DNA of 64,000 nt from Trichuris trichiura (GCA_037903355.1 JBAJFE010000042.1:1252001-1316000), one strand, 5' to 3'; positions 48,401 through 60,842 are shown, counted from the first letter of the stretch. The notes: generated by a model from the letters alone, not told the origin. Program-made: numbers and translations.

Positions 48401-51400
48401 AATAAATGATTCACAGGTACAATCAGTTACATACAAAAATATCCGAACATAAAAATCAACAGGAACACTAATAGAGAAACGGGAAATTTTTGATAAGTCA
48501 ATTTTTTATGATTAAATATCGAAAACGAGTCTAAGTACTTTTACTTTCTTTTTAACCTAACTTTTGTCATCAACTGTTCAGCACGCTGAGCAACAACAAC
48601 AACAAACGTACCGAATGTTTAGATTACTAAAGACATAGTGAACAATTATAAAGATAAACAAAAACCGCGTCAAAAAAAACGAAGTTTTCATTTAAAAGTT
48701 TTTTAAAGTGTCAAATGCTAACGCTATACGAGTTCATTACCTTCCGTTGATAAAAACGTCAGTTTCCCTTTGGCTTTCACAACAATATTCGCACCTTTGT
48801 CAACGCAATTTGTTCCAATGTTACACTGACACTTGAGCTGCGTAGGCAACATTACAGTCAATGAAATACCTTGTTTTCTATCAATGAAATTTTACCACCT
48901 CGTTCCAAACTACTGAATCAAGTTGATTAACTTTATTAATTAAAATGACGCCTAATTAATGAACTGGAAAATTAATCGACATCTCATTTTTTTAAAGCTA
49001 CAGTCACCTTCCCTTTTATGAAACCGATTAAACTTAGCGGAACACTGAAAGGAAGGAACTTTGGTCCGGATGCCCTCCCGGCTAGCAGAGCAACAAATTA
49101 TTCAACCCGCTGAGGAGGTCACAGAACACCTAAAAGGATTCGCTTTTCATCTACTGCATTTTGCGGCATTAAAATGGGTATACGATGAAGTCTGATGACT
49201 TTAATGATGACTTTAACTATTTTCGGTCACATTTCTGGCCAAGCCAACATCAAAGCACCTATCCTGTTTTGACCTATACGAGTGATTGCTTGTCCATTAA
49301 ACGCAGGTCCATCTTCGCGCTCGGTTAGATTTATCCGCGCTTTTCTGATAAGTTTCACCTGCAAAGACTTTGAGCGACTTAGAAATGAAACTACAAAATG
49401 TTAAACTATTTACTGAATTAATGCTTATGAAAACATAGCTTTTTAGTACGAGACAAGGGAACTTCATGTACAGTATATAACTTAAGTACTAGAGAAATGT
49501 CTTGTTAGAACAAGTTAAAAATTTTGCCACCGGAGCTTTCGAGTGTAGCCTTCACAGTTATAAGAAAGCAAGCGAACCGTAGAAACCTGCTACTTCCAAC
49601 AGCTTTTTCAAACAGCGTTATAATGAGGAACATGAACGCTGACAAAAGATTTATGCAATGCGCACATTGAAAAAACAAAACAAAAACGTTGTCATATTGA
49701 TTTCAAGTTTTATCCGCGCATAATAAACGTGCCTCCGCTTTAAGTATTTAAGCCAGATACTCTGGAATAAAAAGAATTTGCACCGTCTGCAGCGCCCCCT
49801 AGCTACTGAAAATGATTTTAAAGTGGAAACTTACTGCAAAATTGTTTTCTAACAACATGGAAAAATTAGACAACGCTTACCACGTTTTTAAAGTTTTCGT
49901 TTCCATCTTTCGCCCTTATCGGCTTTCCCTTTTCCGCTCGAATGAACTTCACAAAGCGCGGTTCTACCTGAAAGTATACCGCTTAGTCTTTTGTTCCAAT
50001 AATCTTAAATAAGTGACTTTTCAATACGCAGTTTGTTTTTAACTTTACTTTCTTTCACAGGAAGCCAATAACTCGCTGACGCGGAAGCACTGAAGACTTA
50101 AGGTTGAGAAATTGATTCCGCTCACTATTGCCGAACTGAATTACTTGCAATAACTCTCTCGTAAGCGAATATCACTATTTAGTTTCACTGGCAAATACAG
50201 AAGTATCAAGAAATAGCAGCGGACAGACAGCCAAGTCGACGTGTTACGCATCCTTCAAAATCTCCCATTAGTGTTAACGAATTATAGGTTTCCAAGTGAG
50301 CAAAAGTCGCTTTTGAGGTAAAGCGAGTAAGATTGAAATGTAAAACGTTCTTGCAAACAACCTCATTGTCACAGCATCAGTGCTAACGTTTTTAGTAAAA
50401 TTACATGCAAAATAGTATAAAGATTATGCAAATTCGTTTTAGCAGAACTTAAAAAATTATTTATTGCTCTCAAAAAAAATATTTCGCAACTCTGCATTAC
50501 ATAGCATCTGCTTTTACGCACACTCGACATTTCTCTAGAAGGATAGCGGACAAGTACATGCACATATTTTAACTTACTGTACCCCGTTTCAAATGTTTGA
50601 ATTTAAACAAAAGACTTCACTGCTTTCGATGGAAAATCATTCGCAATCTAGCTGAAACGTTACTTCAAATTATAACTATTGCTGGTTACTTCGTAGCGAA
50701 CAAGACAGCTGGAATACGAAAGCCAACGCGACTACTATGGCAGGTAAATCTTGCACAGCGCAATATTTATTCGACCCGCTTCTGCCGTAGGCGCCTAAAG
50801 CGCAATCATGCGAAGAGCGAATTCGAGATCCACGAAAACATGGAAAACATGCGATTTAAAATTTCGACGACGCCTCTTCGCGTACATATGAATTTTTTCC
50901 GCGCCTGCAAAAGGCTGAACGTCAAAGCACGGTTCATTCATACACATTTTCTGAAGTTACGGATATCGCATCAGCCAAAATCTAGTTATTCGATTGGACA
51001 TTCGATTTAACGTTGATTTATGAATCCAGTATGATCAATGGTCGTCGTCTTGGGCAAAAAAACTTACAACCGGCCAAACCCAGCGGTACGTCTATTCGTA
51101 CAAATTGGAAAACTACCAATTCGTCAAATCATCACTACAGCGCTGGCATTAAAACCGGAAAAGAGAAACAACCGACATTAAATTCCGACCGTTGCAGTTC
51201 ATGTAAGATCTACTTTCTGCTGTCAAATGGCTAATTTTCAAACCGAACCGAACCATACGTTTTCCGAAAAGGCTTTAGGCTCTTGCCTAATTGATAGCAG
51301 CGCCACCGTTATTTTCATATCCACTCGCCGGCAAGCAAAAGTCAACGACAATAACAACGAAGGAGTATGCACCCACCGACGGGACGGCTTTTATCCCCTG

Positions 51401-52117
51401 TTTACCTGAAAACGCCAAGAGCTCCTTGCGTCAACAAGTACGAGGTATGCTATTCGCCCTTGCGTATTTTAACTAGGAGAGCGGCAACAGAAGCCAATCA
51501 TGTTCGTCAGGTGCTACTTGCTCTGCTGTCAAGTCGAAAATTCCTTTCGCGCAAAGGTTAAGCCACCTGTTCGCCAGGAATGCAAACAATGCGTGCCTGC
51601 TTATCTTACAGTAATAATAAATGGTACAAAGGTTGCCGCGACAAGTGATGATCAATTGGCCTTTTCAAAAACGAATGCGAGCACTTCAGTAGCGGTTGGA
51701 GCGCCAATTGGACGCAAAATTCGTTTCAACAGCAAAAACGGATGCAATCAAATCGGCTAATTTATTCGCGCGCGAGCGCCGCTCATCTTACAACCTATGG
51801 GCGCGGTCAAATGGCACCGCGTTCGGACTTTATTGACCAAACATCCTTCGTGAACGCTACATCCGCCGCATCGTTAGAAATGTGGAAAAAAAGAATGGAA
51901 AATGGAAGGACGGACATTTGGCTCGCTTGAAAAAGACTTTTCGAATGACTGACTGATTGGTCGTTCGACAAAGACGACGGCAGGTTGAAATTCAGTGCAA
52001 CAGAGCACAAGGGCGACGCCTACCCGATTGCGCAATGCCAACTCAACATCCAAAAAGATAACGCAACTCTTTGGGCGTCCACCTACCAAAGGAGTGATCA
52101 TATTCAAATTAGAGCTG

Positions 52118-53215
52118 TCAAGCGCGTTCGGACCAGGAAATACGGCTAAGGAAGAGACATAGAAGTAAGATAAACAACGAAGCGGACGCTGATGAGGCAG
52201 TCCTTGAGACATTTGATGTTTGGTCGCAGGTCAGCTGCTCGATTGGTACTTTTTTGAGCGATTCCAACAGTAGACGACCGGGAGAGGCGCTGTAACATTT
52301 GAGCAAGTCGGCATCGTGTATTTTCGTTGTCGTACGTAGCCATTCCAAGTAGGCGCTCGACTTGCAGTCGCAGTGGAACGGATTTTGGTACATGCTAACA
52401 GCGCACGATTCGGGCAACTGACTAAGCAATCGCATAAAGTTGACATCCATACGTGTGAACGCGTTGCGACTGAGGTCCAGTTGGGTAAGTTGCTGCAAAC
52501 ATGCCGGTTCCAGATCCAATACCTGCAGATTATTGTCGGACAAAATCAACTGCTTCAGGCAGGGTAGGCTGCAAGTCAACCTTGGCGGTAACCAATCCGC
52601 GTAGTTTGAGCCGAGATCCAACACCTCAAGGTGATCCAACTGAGCTCGCTCCAACATCTCCTGTAGAAGACCCAATTGATGAGTCACGTTCATTGGAATT
52701 CGAAACGCTTTTCTCAAGCGAAGACTTTCCAGCTTGACCAACGGCTTTAGGAGATTCAACGTCTCCTGGCTAAGGATGATCTCGTTGTCGGTCAAATCAA
52801 GAAATCTCAAATCAGGCATTCCGCTAAACGCGTCCGGATGCATGTTGACAAAATAGTTGGCCGACAAATTAAGAGACTTCAAGCGCGGGTGATTGCTTGC
52901 GGGCCCAAAAACGCTGGCCGGCAATGTGACAAAGTTGTTTCCTTGAAAGGTGACCCTTTCCAAAAATGGGAAATGCGTCTTGGTAACTTGAAGAAAAATG
53001 TCCGTATCCGTGAATCGACCATTGATACATTCAACCGAGACGGCGGTACATTTGCATGGGCTAGCCAACATGCCGTGACAACCGTTGTCCGGTTGCGAAA
53101 TGGTCGTCCAATTGCGAAAACGTTGCCACGTGGCCGACAAGGACAATCTTGTATGGAAAGCTATCAGTATCAACAAAATAAGTTCATTCTTCTTATTTCT
53201 CTCCGCGGGCCGCAT
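52118..53215 (-). CDS. Leucine-rich repeat cell-surface protein, trophoblast-glycoprotein (5T4/WAIF)-like, probably GPI-anchored
   Basis: A single-exon frame encodes 365 aa. A signal peptide (LILLILIAFHTRLSLSA, residues about 12-28) is followed by a cysteine N-cap (SPCKCTAVSVEC), then repeats such as LERVTFQGNNFVTLP, LKSLNLSANYFVNM, LRFLDLTDNEI, LEVLDLGSNYADWLP, LKQLILSDNNLQVL and LTQLDLSRNAFTRM. The C-cap NPFHCDCKSSAYLEWLR...LKC...LTCD matches the trophoblast-glycoprotein pattern, including the LLLESL phrase. The last about 20 residues are hydrophobic (SLFILLLCLFLSRI) with only a short polar end, which suggests GPI-anchor cleavage rather than a cytoplasmic tail; vertebrate 5T4 has a transmembrane tail. 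Vertebrate 5T4 modulates Wnt signalling; whether this one does is unknown. The ATG is the first in the frame. A (GA)n tract lies about 305 bp upstream. Confidence 0.85.
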   Translation of the reverse strand: MRPAERNKKNELILLILIAFHTRLSLSATWQRFRNWTTISQPDNGCHGMLASPCKCTAVSVECINGRFTDTDIFLQVTKTHFPFLERVTFQGNNFVTLPASVFGPASNHPRLKSLNLSANYFVNMHPDAFSGMPDLRFLDLTDNEIILSQETLNLLKPLVKLESLRLRKAFRIPMNVTHQLGLLQEMLERAQLDHLEVLDLGSNYADWLPPRLTCSLPCLKQLILSDNNLQVLDLEPACLQQLTQLDLSRNAFTRMDVNFMRLLSQLPESCAVSMYQNPFHCDCKSSAYLEWLRTTTKIHDADLLKCYSASPGRLLLESLKKVPIEQLTCDQTSNVSRTASSASASLFILLLCLFLSRISWSERA

Positions 53216-53520
53216 CCACGCAGCTACTAGTACGGTACAATCGAAGCAGACTGAAATATGGACAACAAATTTTCTACACTTCCGTCGAAATTTCGCAGCC
53301 TCATTTTCCTAGCGCAACTCCGTCGTACCTTTACCATTCGGGAACGTAGCTGTCGACGACTTTGCTTCGGCCGTTTGTTGGACAACCGATGGAGAGGCGT
53401 TTTGTTAGCCAAAGCTATGATTGGCTCACATATTGAAAGGAGAGAGTTTCCAAACGAGAAAGAGCCGATCGATTTCCGTTCACCCACTCATAACGGCGGT
53501 GGGCGACACGTCGTCAGTCT

Positions 53521-53539
53521 GAGAGAGAGAGAGAGAGAG
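53521..53539. repeat. (GA)n microsatellite upstream of the LRR gene
   Basis: Nineteen bases of GA dinucleotide, followed by GCGCGAGAGA. It lies about 305 bp 5' of the LRR gene ATG, in its likely promoter. Confidence 0.95.
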
Positions 53540-56500
53540 CGCGCGAGAGACGTCTGCAAGAAATGTTGGCGTTGCGTCAAATGATCAATGGGCACATTTT
53601 ATGCGCTTCTCGCAAACTTGGGAGCTGTACGTACGCAGCATCACATATACATACGGACACTTTAGTCGTTATCGTTTCACTTATTGGAAAAGACTCAAAA
53701 ATGGGTGCCCTTAAGTGAGGCTATTCGCGCTCCGGTTAAGCTAGCGCGCTTGGTCGACCGTCCGTTCGTCCCTTAGGGTAACCTGACTGAGCAAACGTAA
53801 TTGCTAGGCGATTCGGCAGCCCCAAGCAGAGAAGTGAATGGCCTTCAGGTCTCCTTAGCCTCCTGTTGACAACCGGTCACATCGATTAATTGATCCATAA
53901 TAGCCGATGGACTTGAAATTCATTGTTTAACCCCCACGGGAGTTGCACTTTGCTAACTTGATCAATGCAGGTTGTTAAAGTTTGCTCACGGTGCTTAACT
54001 CGGCACGCTATGGTCGCTTGGCCTCTTGGTCATTACGTGTATACCGGAATTTGTGACACGCAATGGCTAACATCTCGCCGGCTGTAGGCGGAAATGAACC
54101 TTGTGTTGTACTTGTTTGAACGCCTTATTGAATTGGCTCGAGTTGAAGATTGAGAAAGCATCGCCGGACCACATCAAAAGCCATTAAGCCCCAATAGGTC
54201 AGAGTGAAAAGCGCAAAGCCGTCGTTGTCGCTTTCACTCGAGGGGACCGCCCGTTCTTTGGCCGTAAATTTTCAAAGGAAAACAAATTAGAGCCGCCGCC
54301 GCTAATGTTGGAATATCGAAGAAAGCGTACGCTTTTGGGGCAGCAGGGTCGTTTGCCAATGTCACAGCATGTTGTGGCGGATTGCTTCTTCTTTAATATC
54401 TCAATGGGTTCAAGCCGCTCCGTAGCGCGCCATACTGCTGGTAAGCAATCAGTCCGACTAATGGAGCGGAAGATCACCGCGAAAGCGCGATACGCCGGCA
54501 AGAAGTAAATTGAGTTTGGACGGAATGGCCACGGCAGCAGCGACGTAGCAAAAGGGAAATTCAATCTTTCCAAAGCTGCGCCTAACACGCCGCGTTATCC
54601 TACACGGTTACGCCCAATTCGAGAAATCGAGAATCTGCCAAAGACAAAGTGATTAGAACCGATGAACGTCCTGCAAAATTCGAAAAGGATCGTCGTCTCG
54701 CGAACCGAAGAGTTCCAACAAAGTTTCTATGTTCAATCTAACCGTCAAATCTTTACACAAAGAGAGAAAGAGAGTTCAGTGACAGTGGCCATATTTTCAA
54801 AATTTGCCACAGCCGATAAGCTTTCGCGTCCGGGCAACGGAAAACCAATTTTAACCAATCGTATCCGAAGAAGATAAGAACGACTCTGACAATACAAATG
54901 TCGGCATCTTATCAGCGACAAAAGCAACTTGAACAAAAGTCCGGCTTAGCAACCGCGCAGATTTCTTCCGACCATAAAAATCGGTTATTTGAACTTAACA
55001 ACTGATGAATTAAATAATCTTACGTCTACGCAAACTAATAATCTTCAAATAGCTTGGATTGAACTTTTAAAAAATTATCATATTCAATATTTATTAGCCA
55101 AAATAAGCTTTCGGGAGCCGGTTAACGCGAGTGCATTGCTCACATTTCGTTTATTTTTCAGGACGACAAAAATGCCCGTACAACAAACGAGCGGAAATTT
55201 TAAAAAGTTGTGGTTAGCCTAATGGTCTTCTAACCTTCTGATTCTTTCGCTAGAACGATGGTCGACCGAAAGGGAAGGAAAATGTAAATGGTAAGAAGAA
55301 AATTTAAATTTATAGTCTTTCAGCGCTATGCTATTACCAAGATGCTGCAGAGCTCAAGTTTGACATCGGAAGCAGAAGTGCAGCCAAAAAATTCAGTAGC
55401 ACTCGGAAGACTCCTTTGGCGACAACATCTGGCTGAAGAGTAGCAATTGGAGGCAACTTTTCGTTACGTTTTTCAACGTAGGTATGTTACGCTTTGCAAA
55501 AGCGCGTAAGTAACCGAAGGCTTAGCTGACTTCTTCTTCCCAACGCGTAGGTTTCAAGAGTATACGTACTGTAGAACTTAAACGAAAAAATTAATTTAAC
55601 CAACACAAGGCGGCAACGTAGGCTGAATGCGAGCAAAAATGCTTTGTAGAAACCCTGAAAGGCAATGCTTCGAATTGAGTTGAAAACGGCCGGAAATTCG
55701 TTTACCAACAAGCAACGGAAGAGTATTTGTAAGAAAAAAGGATCGAGAGAACTTTGTCGTAAGAAAATGGCAAAATAGATTAACAAAGCGAACTGCCAAT
55801 CTAAAGACCGACAATTCAGCCGCGCGAATGGTTTTAGGAGTTAAATTAAGATTTACGCTTCCTTTCGCGGCAGCGCGCCTGCGGATGGACTCTTCTAAAG
55901 GGCTGCAAAGCAAAGTGTTTTCAAAGACGGTTGAAACAACTCGTAGAGAACGCCCAGCAGCGCGCGGATGTTGTTTTCCGAAACGCTTTCACAGTTTTTG
56001 AAATTGTCAACAAAAAATTGGAACTACCATTAATCAATAGCTCGAACATAATTAGCGGAGAGTGCAATAAATTCTTAGCCGAACGACAAAGCTGGAATAG
56101 GAAAACCGTTTTTCGAAACGGTCAAGAATTAGTCGACCATTAGACAATTACTGCTGCAGGAGCAAAGGAAACTGAACAACAAAGTGTTTACAAGGGAGCA
56201 CTGAGCGTAGCGAACGCGGTTAACTTAGGTTAGAAGCGCGTTTAGTCAGTTTTGATGGCTTTAGGGGGCGCTTAGAAGACTTCACCTTTAAAAAGTGATA
56301 AGCTGTTCTTTCAACAGCCGTCCAATTGGCCTCCTTTTGCTCAGCGGCAGATAACGACGAAAAATTATTACGCCATGTTCAATTTCAAGTATCAATAATT
56401 ATTGTTAGAATAGTCTCCATTAAATGTGTTTGCTCCCGGAGGGATTCGGACAACGATTGCATCGTATAAAATTGGCAAAGAATATGCCGTTGGATAGCGT

Positions 56501-57004
56501 TGAGATGAAAAACTTTAGCTTTCATTACATTAAGAAAGGGACCGTTGGAAATCGGAACTGTTGGCAAACGAAACTGCACGTTTCGATTGCCGCAGTTGCC
56601 TTCAGCACAGCGCAAGGCGTTCCCACCTCGTTGCCTGGTCGAACTTGTGCGCACTAATGGAAATAGAAAAAAATCTTTTGAAGTTGCGGCAACATTTCAA
56701 CGCGCAGCAACGATTCTGTGGTAGTTAAAACATTTTAAATACTTTAGAAACATTTATTATTTCAAGTAGCGCCTCTTGCGCAAGACAACTTCGATACGGT
56801 ACCCTTAGAGATTACGCTTTCTTATTTTCGTTTATTTTCTTACCCAATCTTCCTTTTTATTCCGGTACAATTGCTTCTTTGTTTATTTATTACCTTACCC
56901 TATCCGTCCCCATCAATTTTCTTCCTTCTAGACTTCTTAAATTGTGTTTTATTTTTCTTCTCCTTTTTTAATACGTTATTTATTGCTATCTTGTTCCTTT
57001 TAAG

Positions 57005-57124
57005 GTAATTGCCACCACAAATCCAAACGACATTACCCTACGTGCACGCAGCGCTGCTGACACAAAGGGTAGCACCAGGTTAGCGTACGAACGTCTGCTG
57101 AAAATGCTAACTCAAACGACTGAA
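57005..57124 (+). CDS. Isolated candidate coding exon of an unidentified gene
   Basis: 120 nt, exactly 40 codons, open in phase 0. It is preceded by a long pyrimidine-rich tract ending ccttttaag and followed by a canonical donor (GAA, then gtaagtac). It encodes VIATTNPNDITLRARSAADT and then KGSTRLAYERLLKMLTQTTE, a balanced soluble composition with no low complexity. Flanking DNA is AT-rich and stop-dense on both sides, unlike this segment. I recognise no family and found no confident partner exons, so the rest of the gene may be in small exons that I missed. Confidence 0.4.
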
Positions 57125-57207
57125 GTAAGTACAAATCTTAGTTATTTTTTAAAAAGCGTTATATCAGCGAAGAAATGAAAACAGAAGGGAACTGATGATG
57201 GAAAAGT

Positions 57208-57251
57208 TCAAAAAGTACTCATATTCTAGTCTGAATAAGAATACTTTTTGA
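57208..57251. repeat. Short foldback hairpin
   Basis: 19-nt arms 57208-57226 and 57233-57251 pair at 17 of 19 positions across a 6-nt loop. The outer block is TCAAAAAGTA pairing with TACTTTTTGA. Confidence 0.8.
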
Positions 57252-59507
57252 TCCTTATCACTCTATAAACAAAAACTGTTCCGCGGAAAGAAGAAAGCAA
57301 ACACATAGTCTCATCTCGTGTTGAATGACGCTGGCGCGTTTAGCGAACTTTTCCATGCAACTATGGCATTAGTGCCTTATCGAGGCGATCGTTTCAACGG
57401 TCCTGAATGTATTCATTGAAAGGTGGCTTTCAAACTAAGGAAACAAGTCAGCATCGGTTTACCTAACCTAATCATCAACACTGTTAGCTTAACTAAAACT
57501 TTAAAAACGAACTACGAGCTACAAAAGCTAGCGCGCACACACGATAAAAACAGGCAATAGTTACCTAAATGGGCAGTAAGAATTACCTACAAATCGGCTG
57601 CGCAGTGTTGCAATTTTCAAATTTTCAAAAATACAGTACGACGCAGTACTTGAGCATCAACTTGAACAAACTCGCTGGCTACAAATTCCAAAACGGTTCT
57701 TCTGTTCATTTTACGAGCGGCGGACGAGCTTAAAACTTGCAAGGTCACGTTGGCTTGCTAATTTTTCCATTCATTTCTCATTCAAACAGGGTGAAAATCT
57801 TGTGCGCGTAATTTTTCACCGGTAATGCTAATCGACTCAATTCAAAAGAAAAGCGGTAGGTTGAATTGGAAGCGAATTTGTCATCATAAATATAGCATTG
57901 CGTAAGCGCGGGAACATTTCGGAGACGGAAACTCTCTCAACCGCTGATCAGCAATTTAAAATTCTCCCGTAAACATAGCAACGCTTCGGCTTTGACGCTT
58001 TTATTCAAATATCACCGCGCCAAGTTGGCTTTGACTAGATTAGGCTACGTTTTGGCTGTTTCCTTTATTTCTTAGCGATTGGCAAGGAAAACGAGACCAA
58101 GCTGACAAGACAAAACAGATGCTCGCATTATAAAACACCAAAGAAAAATAACTGAACAGAACAAACGAGGTGCGGCGATCTGGCCTGCGCAGTTCGTCTT
58201 CAGTAATTTAGTGTTCTTGTCAACTATTTCCTTCAGCCTATTGTCTTCTTAGACATTTTACATTGGACATTGTCACTCCCGAAAACAGGAGCATCCTGTC
58301 CATAAATCTTTGTCGGCAAAAGAACACGTTTCCCTCTATTTTGCCATAGGACATTATGCTGGTTCGTAGCCGGCGGTTAACTTTTTATAACTAGATTGCG
58401 CTCTACGCGAAAGGTGGATGAGCGCGAACTTGCATTTAAGAACGTCATCTATCTTTTGCTTTCAAAAAATGCGACAAATGAATCGCAAGGAAATTCTAGC
58501 AAAAACTGCAAAGATAACTTTTACGCGCAGGCTTAGCAAAGCCGAAGAGAAAAATTGCTTATCCGCTCAACGCGTAGACTACGAGAGCTTTGCTTCGGCG
58601 GCTATGCGGAGCCATTAGTGTAGGTTCGTATGCAAAGCGTGAGCAAGTCAAAGACTTTGGGAAATATTTCAGCGCAAAAGCGCTCCATTTGCCCTACATT
58701 TTGCCGACAGTTAGAGAAGGACTACAAAAATGCATTGCGCTTGTTTAGAAAATAAAACTGACCTCTTTCAAGACGCCTATTAAACCCGTAACGAACTGAA
58801 TGTTGACCACCTTTTGTTCCCGAACGAATCATACAAACTACAAACGCAATCGCAACTTCCAACGATGAGACAAAAGAAAAATGAATGCGCAATTAGCCAT
58901 TCTACCTATTGTCATGTCACTGATTTAGGTTGGGCATAGTTGCAAACCTACTGAATAAAAGTCAGTTCATTCGGCAGCTATTGAATACGGTAGCATAAGA
59001 CGTTCTAAACTGCTGAACGTTTTACCCCTAAAAGGGGGTAACGTACGCTCGCGTTGTAGTTGCAAAAATCTGATCACTTTTTCAGCTGAGCCCAACACTA
59101 TGACAATACTTATTTGACCATTTATATAAACAGATAAACTGCCTCCATCAGCTATGAAATTCGGCACCTTTTATGGCAACGGACATGCTTGACGGCGTGT
59201 ACAACGTCAGTCCATTGTTTATCGCTCGAAAAGGCCTGAATGTAAGACAACAGCAAAACTGGAAGCTACCAGCAAGGAACTACAGCCGGTTCCACGATCC
59301 TTCATAATTATTCTTAAATAAAGTGATTGCAGAGATCGCTTGTGTCGCCCATCCGAAAGATCAAAAGCCGAACCGCAGAGTGCAGTCCGCCGCCTGTGAA
59401 GTTAAGCCAAAGAAGTAAGCTTTCAAATGAAGAAGATGACAACATAGTAGATGACGGACGGTGCCGTACTACTTAATACTTTCATGGTACGCGCTTTTGG
59501 GACCGCG

Positions 59508-59559
59508 GCAAAGTCAGCGTTGCTCAAAACCAGCCGGTTTTGAACAACGCTGACTTTGC
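59508..59559. repeat. Near-perfect inverted repeat
   Basis: 24-bp arms 59508-59531 and 59536-59559 have a single mismatch and a 4-nt loop (AGCC). The outer block is GCAAAGTCAGCGTTG, and inside it CTCAAAACC pairs with GGTTTTGAA. It lies 130 bp upstream of the cysteine-rich secreted gene, so it could affect that promoter or be a small foldback element. Confidence 0.9.
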
Positions 59560-59688
59560 TCTGTTTACGACGACGGCTCGTCGACGTCGGAAGATCCCTG
59601 TGGTCTTACCAGTTTGGCGTCCATGCATTCAAAGTTTTAAAATATCCCTGTCCCCTAAACGGGTGCGCAGTTCATTTTCCGCTACGTG

Positions 59689-60842
59689 ATGACGACGAAG
59701 GCGGCGGCAACTTTCGTCGTTCTGCTACTGTCGACGTTATTGGTTGCAATGAGTGATGCTGCTGCAACGGCTTGCAAAAGTGTATATGATCAATTCAAAG
59801 CATGCATGGGCGCAGCATTCAATCGGGTAGTTCAAAAGGCGGATGTCGATTCACAGGTTGCCAAAGTACAGAAGTGCTTTAAAGAGTAAGTCGCTCACTG
59901 CATAGCATATAGCAGCGTTCAAGTGTGACATTCTTTCAAGTGGTAACTGCAAGGTGGCCAATCAGTTTAGTAATCATGACGCCACCAAAGGTGCATCTTG
60001 CAACAAAGGTGTGTTCACGCAGCTTGGACAAAGCATAGACAGGTGCATGAAGAAGAAAGTGCCAAATTTTAGTTACAAGGCAATAATGAAGAAGACACCA
60101 GGAACTGCTTCCTACGATTTTGCCGGAGCTAAAAGGTAAACATCTCTCTAGCATTAATACATATCGACAGTTTTACCCTAAAAAAATATTTTAACTTTTA
60201 AGGAAAAGTTCCTCTCAAAAATAGACGTACATGTTTGTTGATAGTTTCCTGAAAAATGTTTTTTTTTAGAAAATTAAGTAGAATGGTACTTATAAAGCAG
60301 GACGTGAAGTCGTGCCCAGCAAATACCCGTCAAAGCGTGGATAATTGCCGAAAGCCAATTGAAAAGCAGAGTGGCGACGATATGAAAAAATACGTTGACG
60401 AATTATGCGCAGCCAAAAATGCTTGCGTTGCTAAGTGAGTCAACAATAGAGTTCACCTTAAAAGATAGGGCCTTTCGACGTTCTCGATGAAATTTAACGC
60501 AACAGTCAAATTCGTAGCAGCTCTGCTCTGTGGGTCAGAAGCGTTTTTACTTTTCCTTAATTGCGGTAAGTGATTTTCAGGATTACCGGTCCCTGCAAAA
60601 AGAAACTGGAGGACCAAAAACATGACATGATCAAATGCGCTTGCGACGAAATAGAACGCGATCCGGGCAAGTACGCACACGAGTTTATGGGTTGCCTAGG
60701 CAGAAAGGACAGCGCGACAGTGGAAGGAACCATCAAACGAACGTTGCCACGAGTGTGCAAGAAGCTGCGTGAAAGCGCGGACCTTTGTCAAAGTGTCAAA
60801 TCACTGTTCAGCGGACCGATGGCCAGCTTTCTGCAAGGATGA
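59689..60842 (+). CDS. Cysteine-rich secreted protein, two-part, function unknown
   Basis: Exons: 59689-59885, 59941-60135, 60270-60434, 60581-60842; phases exact, 272 aa. A clear signal peptide (TFVVLLLSTLLVAMSDA) ends near residue 24. The mature protein has cysteines spaced in a repeating way: TACKSVYDQFKAC, KCFKDGNC, GASCNKG...DRC, then SCPANTRQSVDNC, ELCAAKNAC, GPCKKKLEDQKHDMIKCAC, GCLG, VCKKLRESADLC. This suggests two related halves, each held by several disulfides. The pattern resembles nematode secreted cysteine domains of the DUF19 type, but I cannot confirm that from sequence alone. It is very lysine-rich. The start is the ATG directly before TTKAAATF; a GTG precedes it. It may be an excretory/secretory product (inference). 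Confidence 0.8.

Larger units (their letters stand above)
43426..52117. other. 8.7-kb gene-poor region
   Basis: No gene is confidently supported. It holds (GA)n at 44503-44521 and (CT)n at 45396-45416, three ATGCAAAT octamers within 44031-44141, and many short open frames. A candidate signal-peptide first exon sits at 46501-46547 (MLAVLAASGLSNAGK, followed by gtaagaaac), but I found no partner exon. 46700-50500 is AT-rich with nothing that I recognise. Confidence 0.4.
53216..59688. other. 6.5-kb gene-poor region
   Basis: Contains the promoter side of the LRR gene, a (GA)n tract (53521-53539), one well-formed isolated exon (57005-57124) and two hairpins (57208-57251, 59508-59559). Another possible exon chain lies at 55165-55432, plus (for example NDGRPKGKENVN at 55256-55292 between AG and GT), but its next intron would be only about 25-33 bp and the frame choice is ambiguous. 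Confidence 0.4.

Noticed and set aside
50597..51010. 137-codon plus-strand frame
   Set aside because: Composition looks random, with no domain, signal peptide or splice structure.
55165..55432. Exon chain MPVQQTSGNFKK / NDGRPKGKENVN and downstream frame
   Set aside because: Several incompatible splice solutions exist, and the needed second intron would be only 25-33 bp, shorter than nearly all others here.
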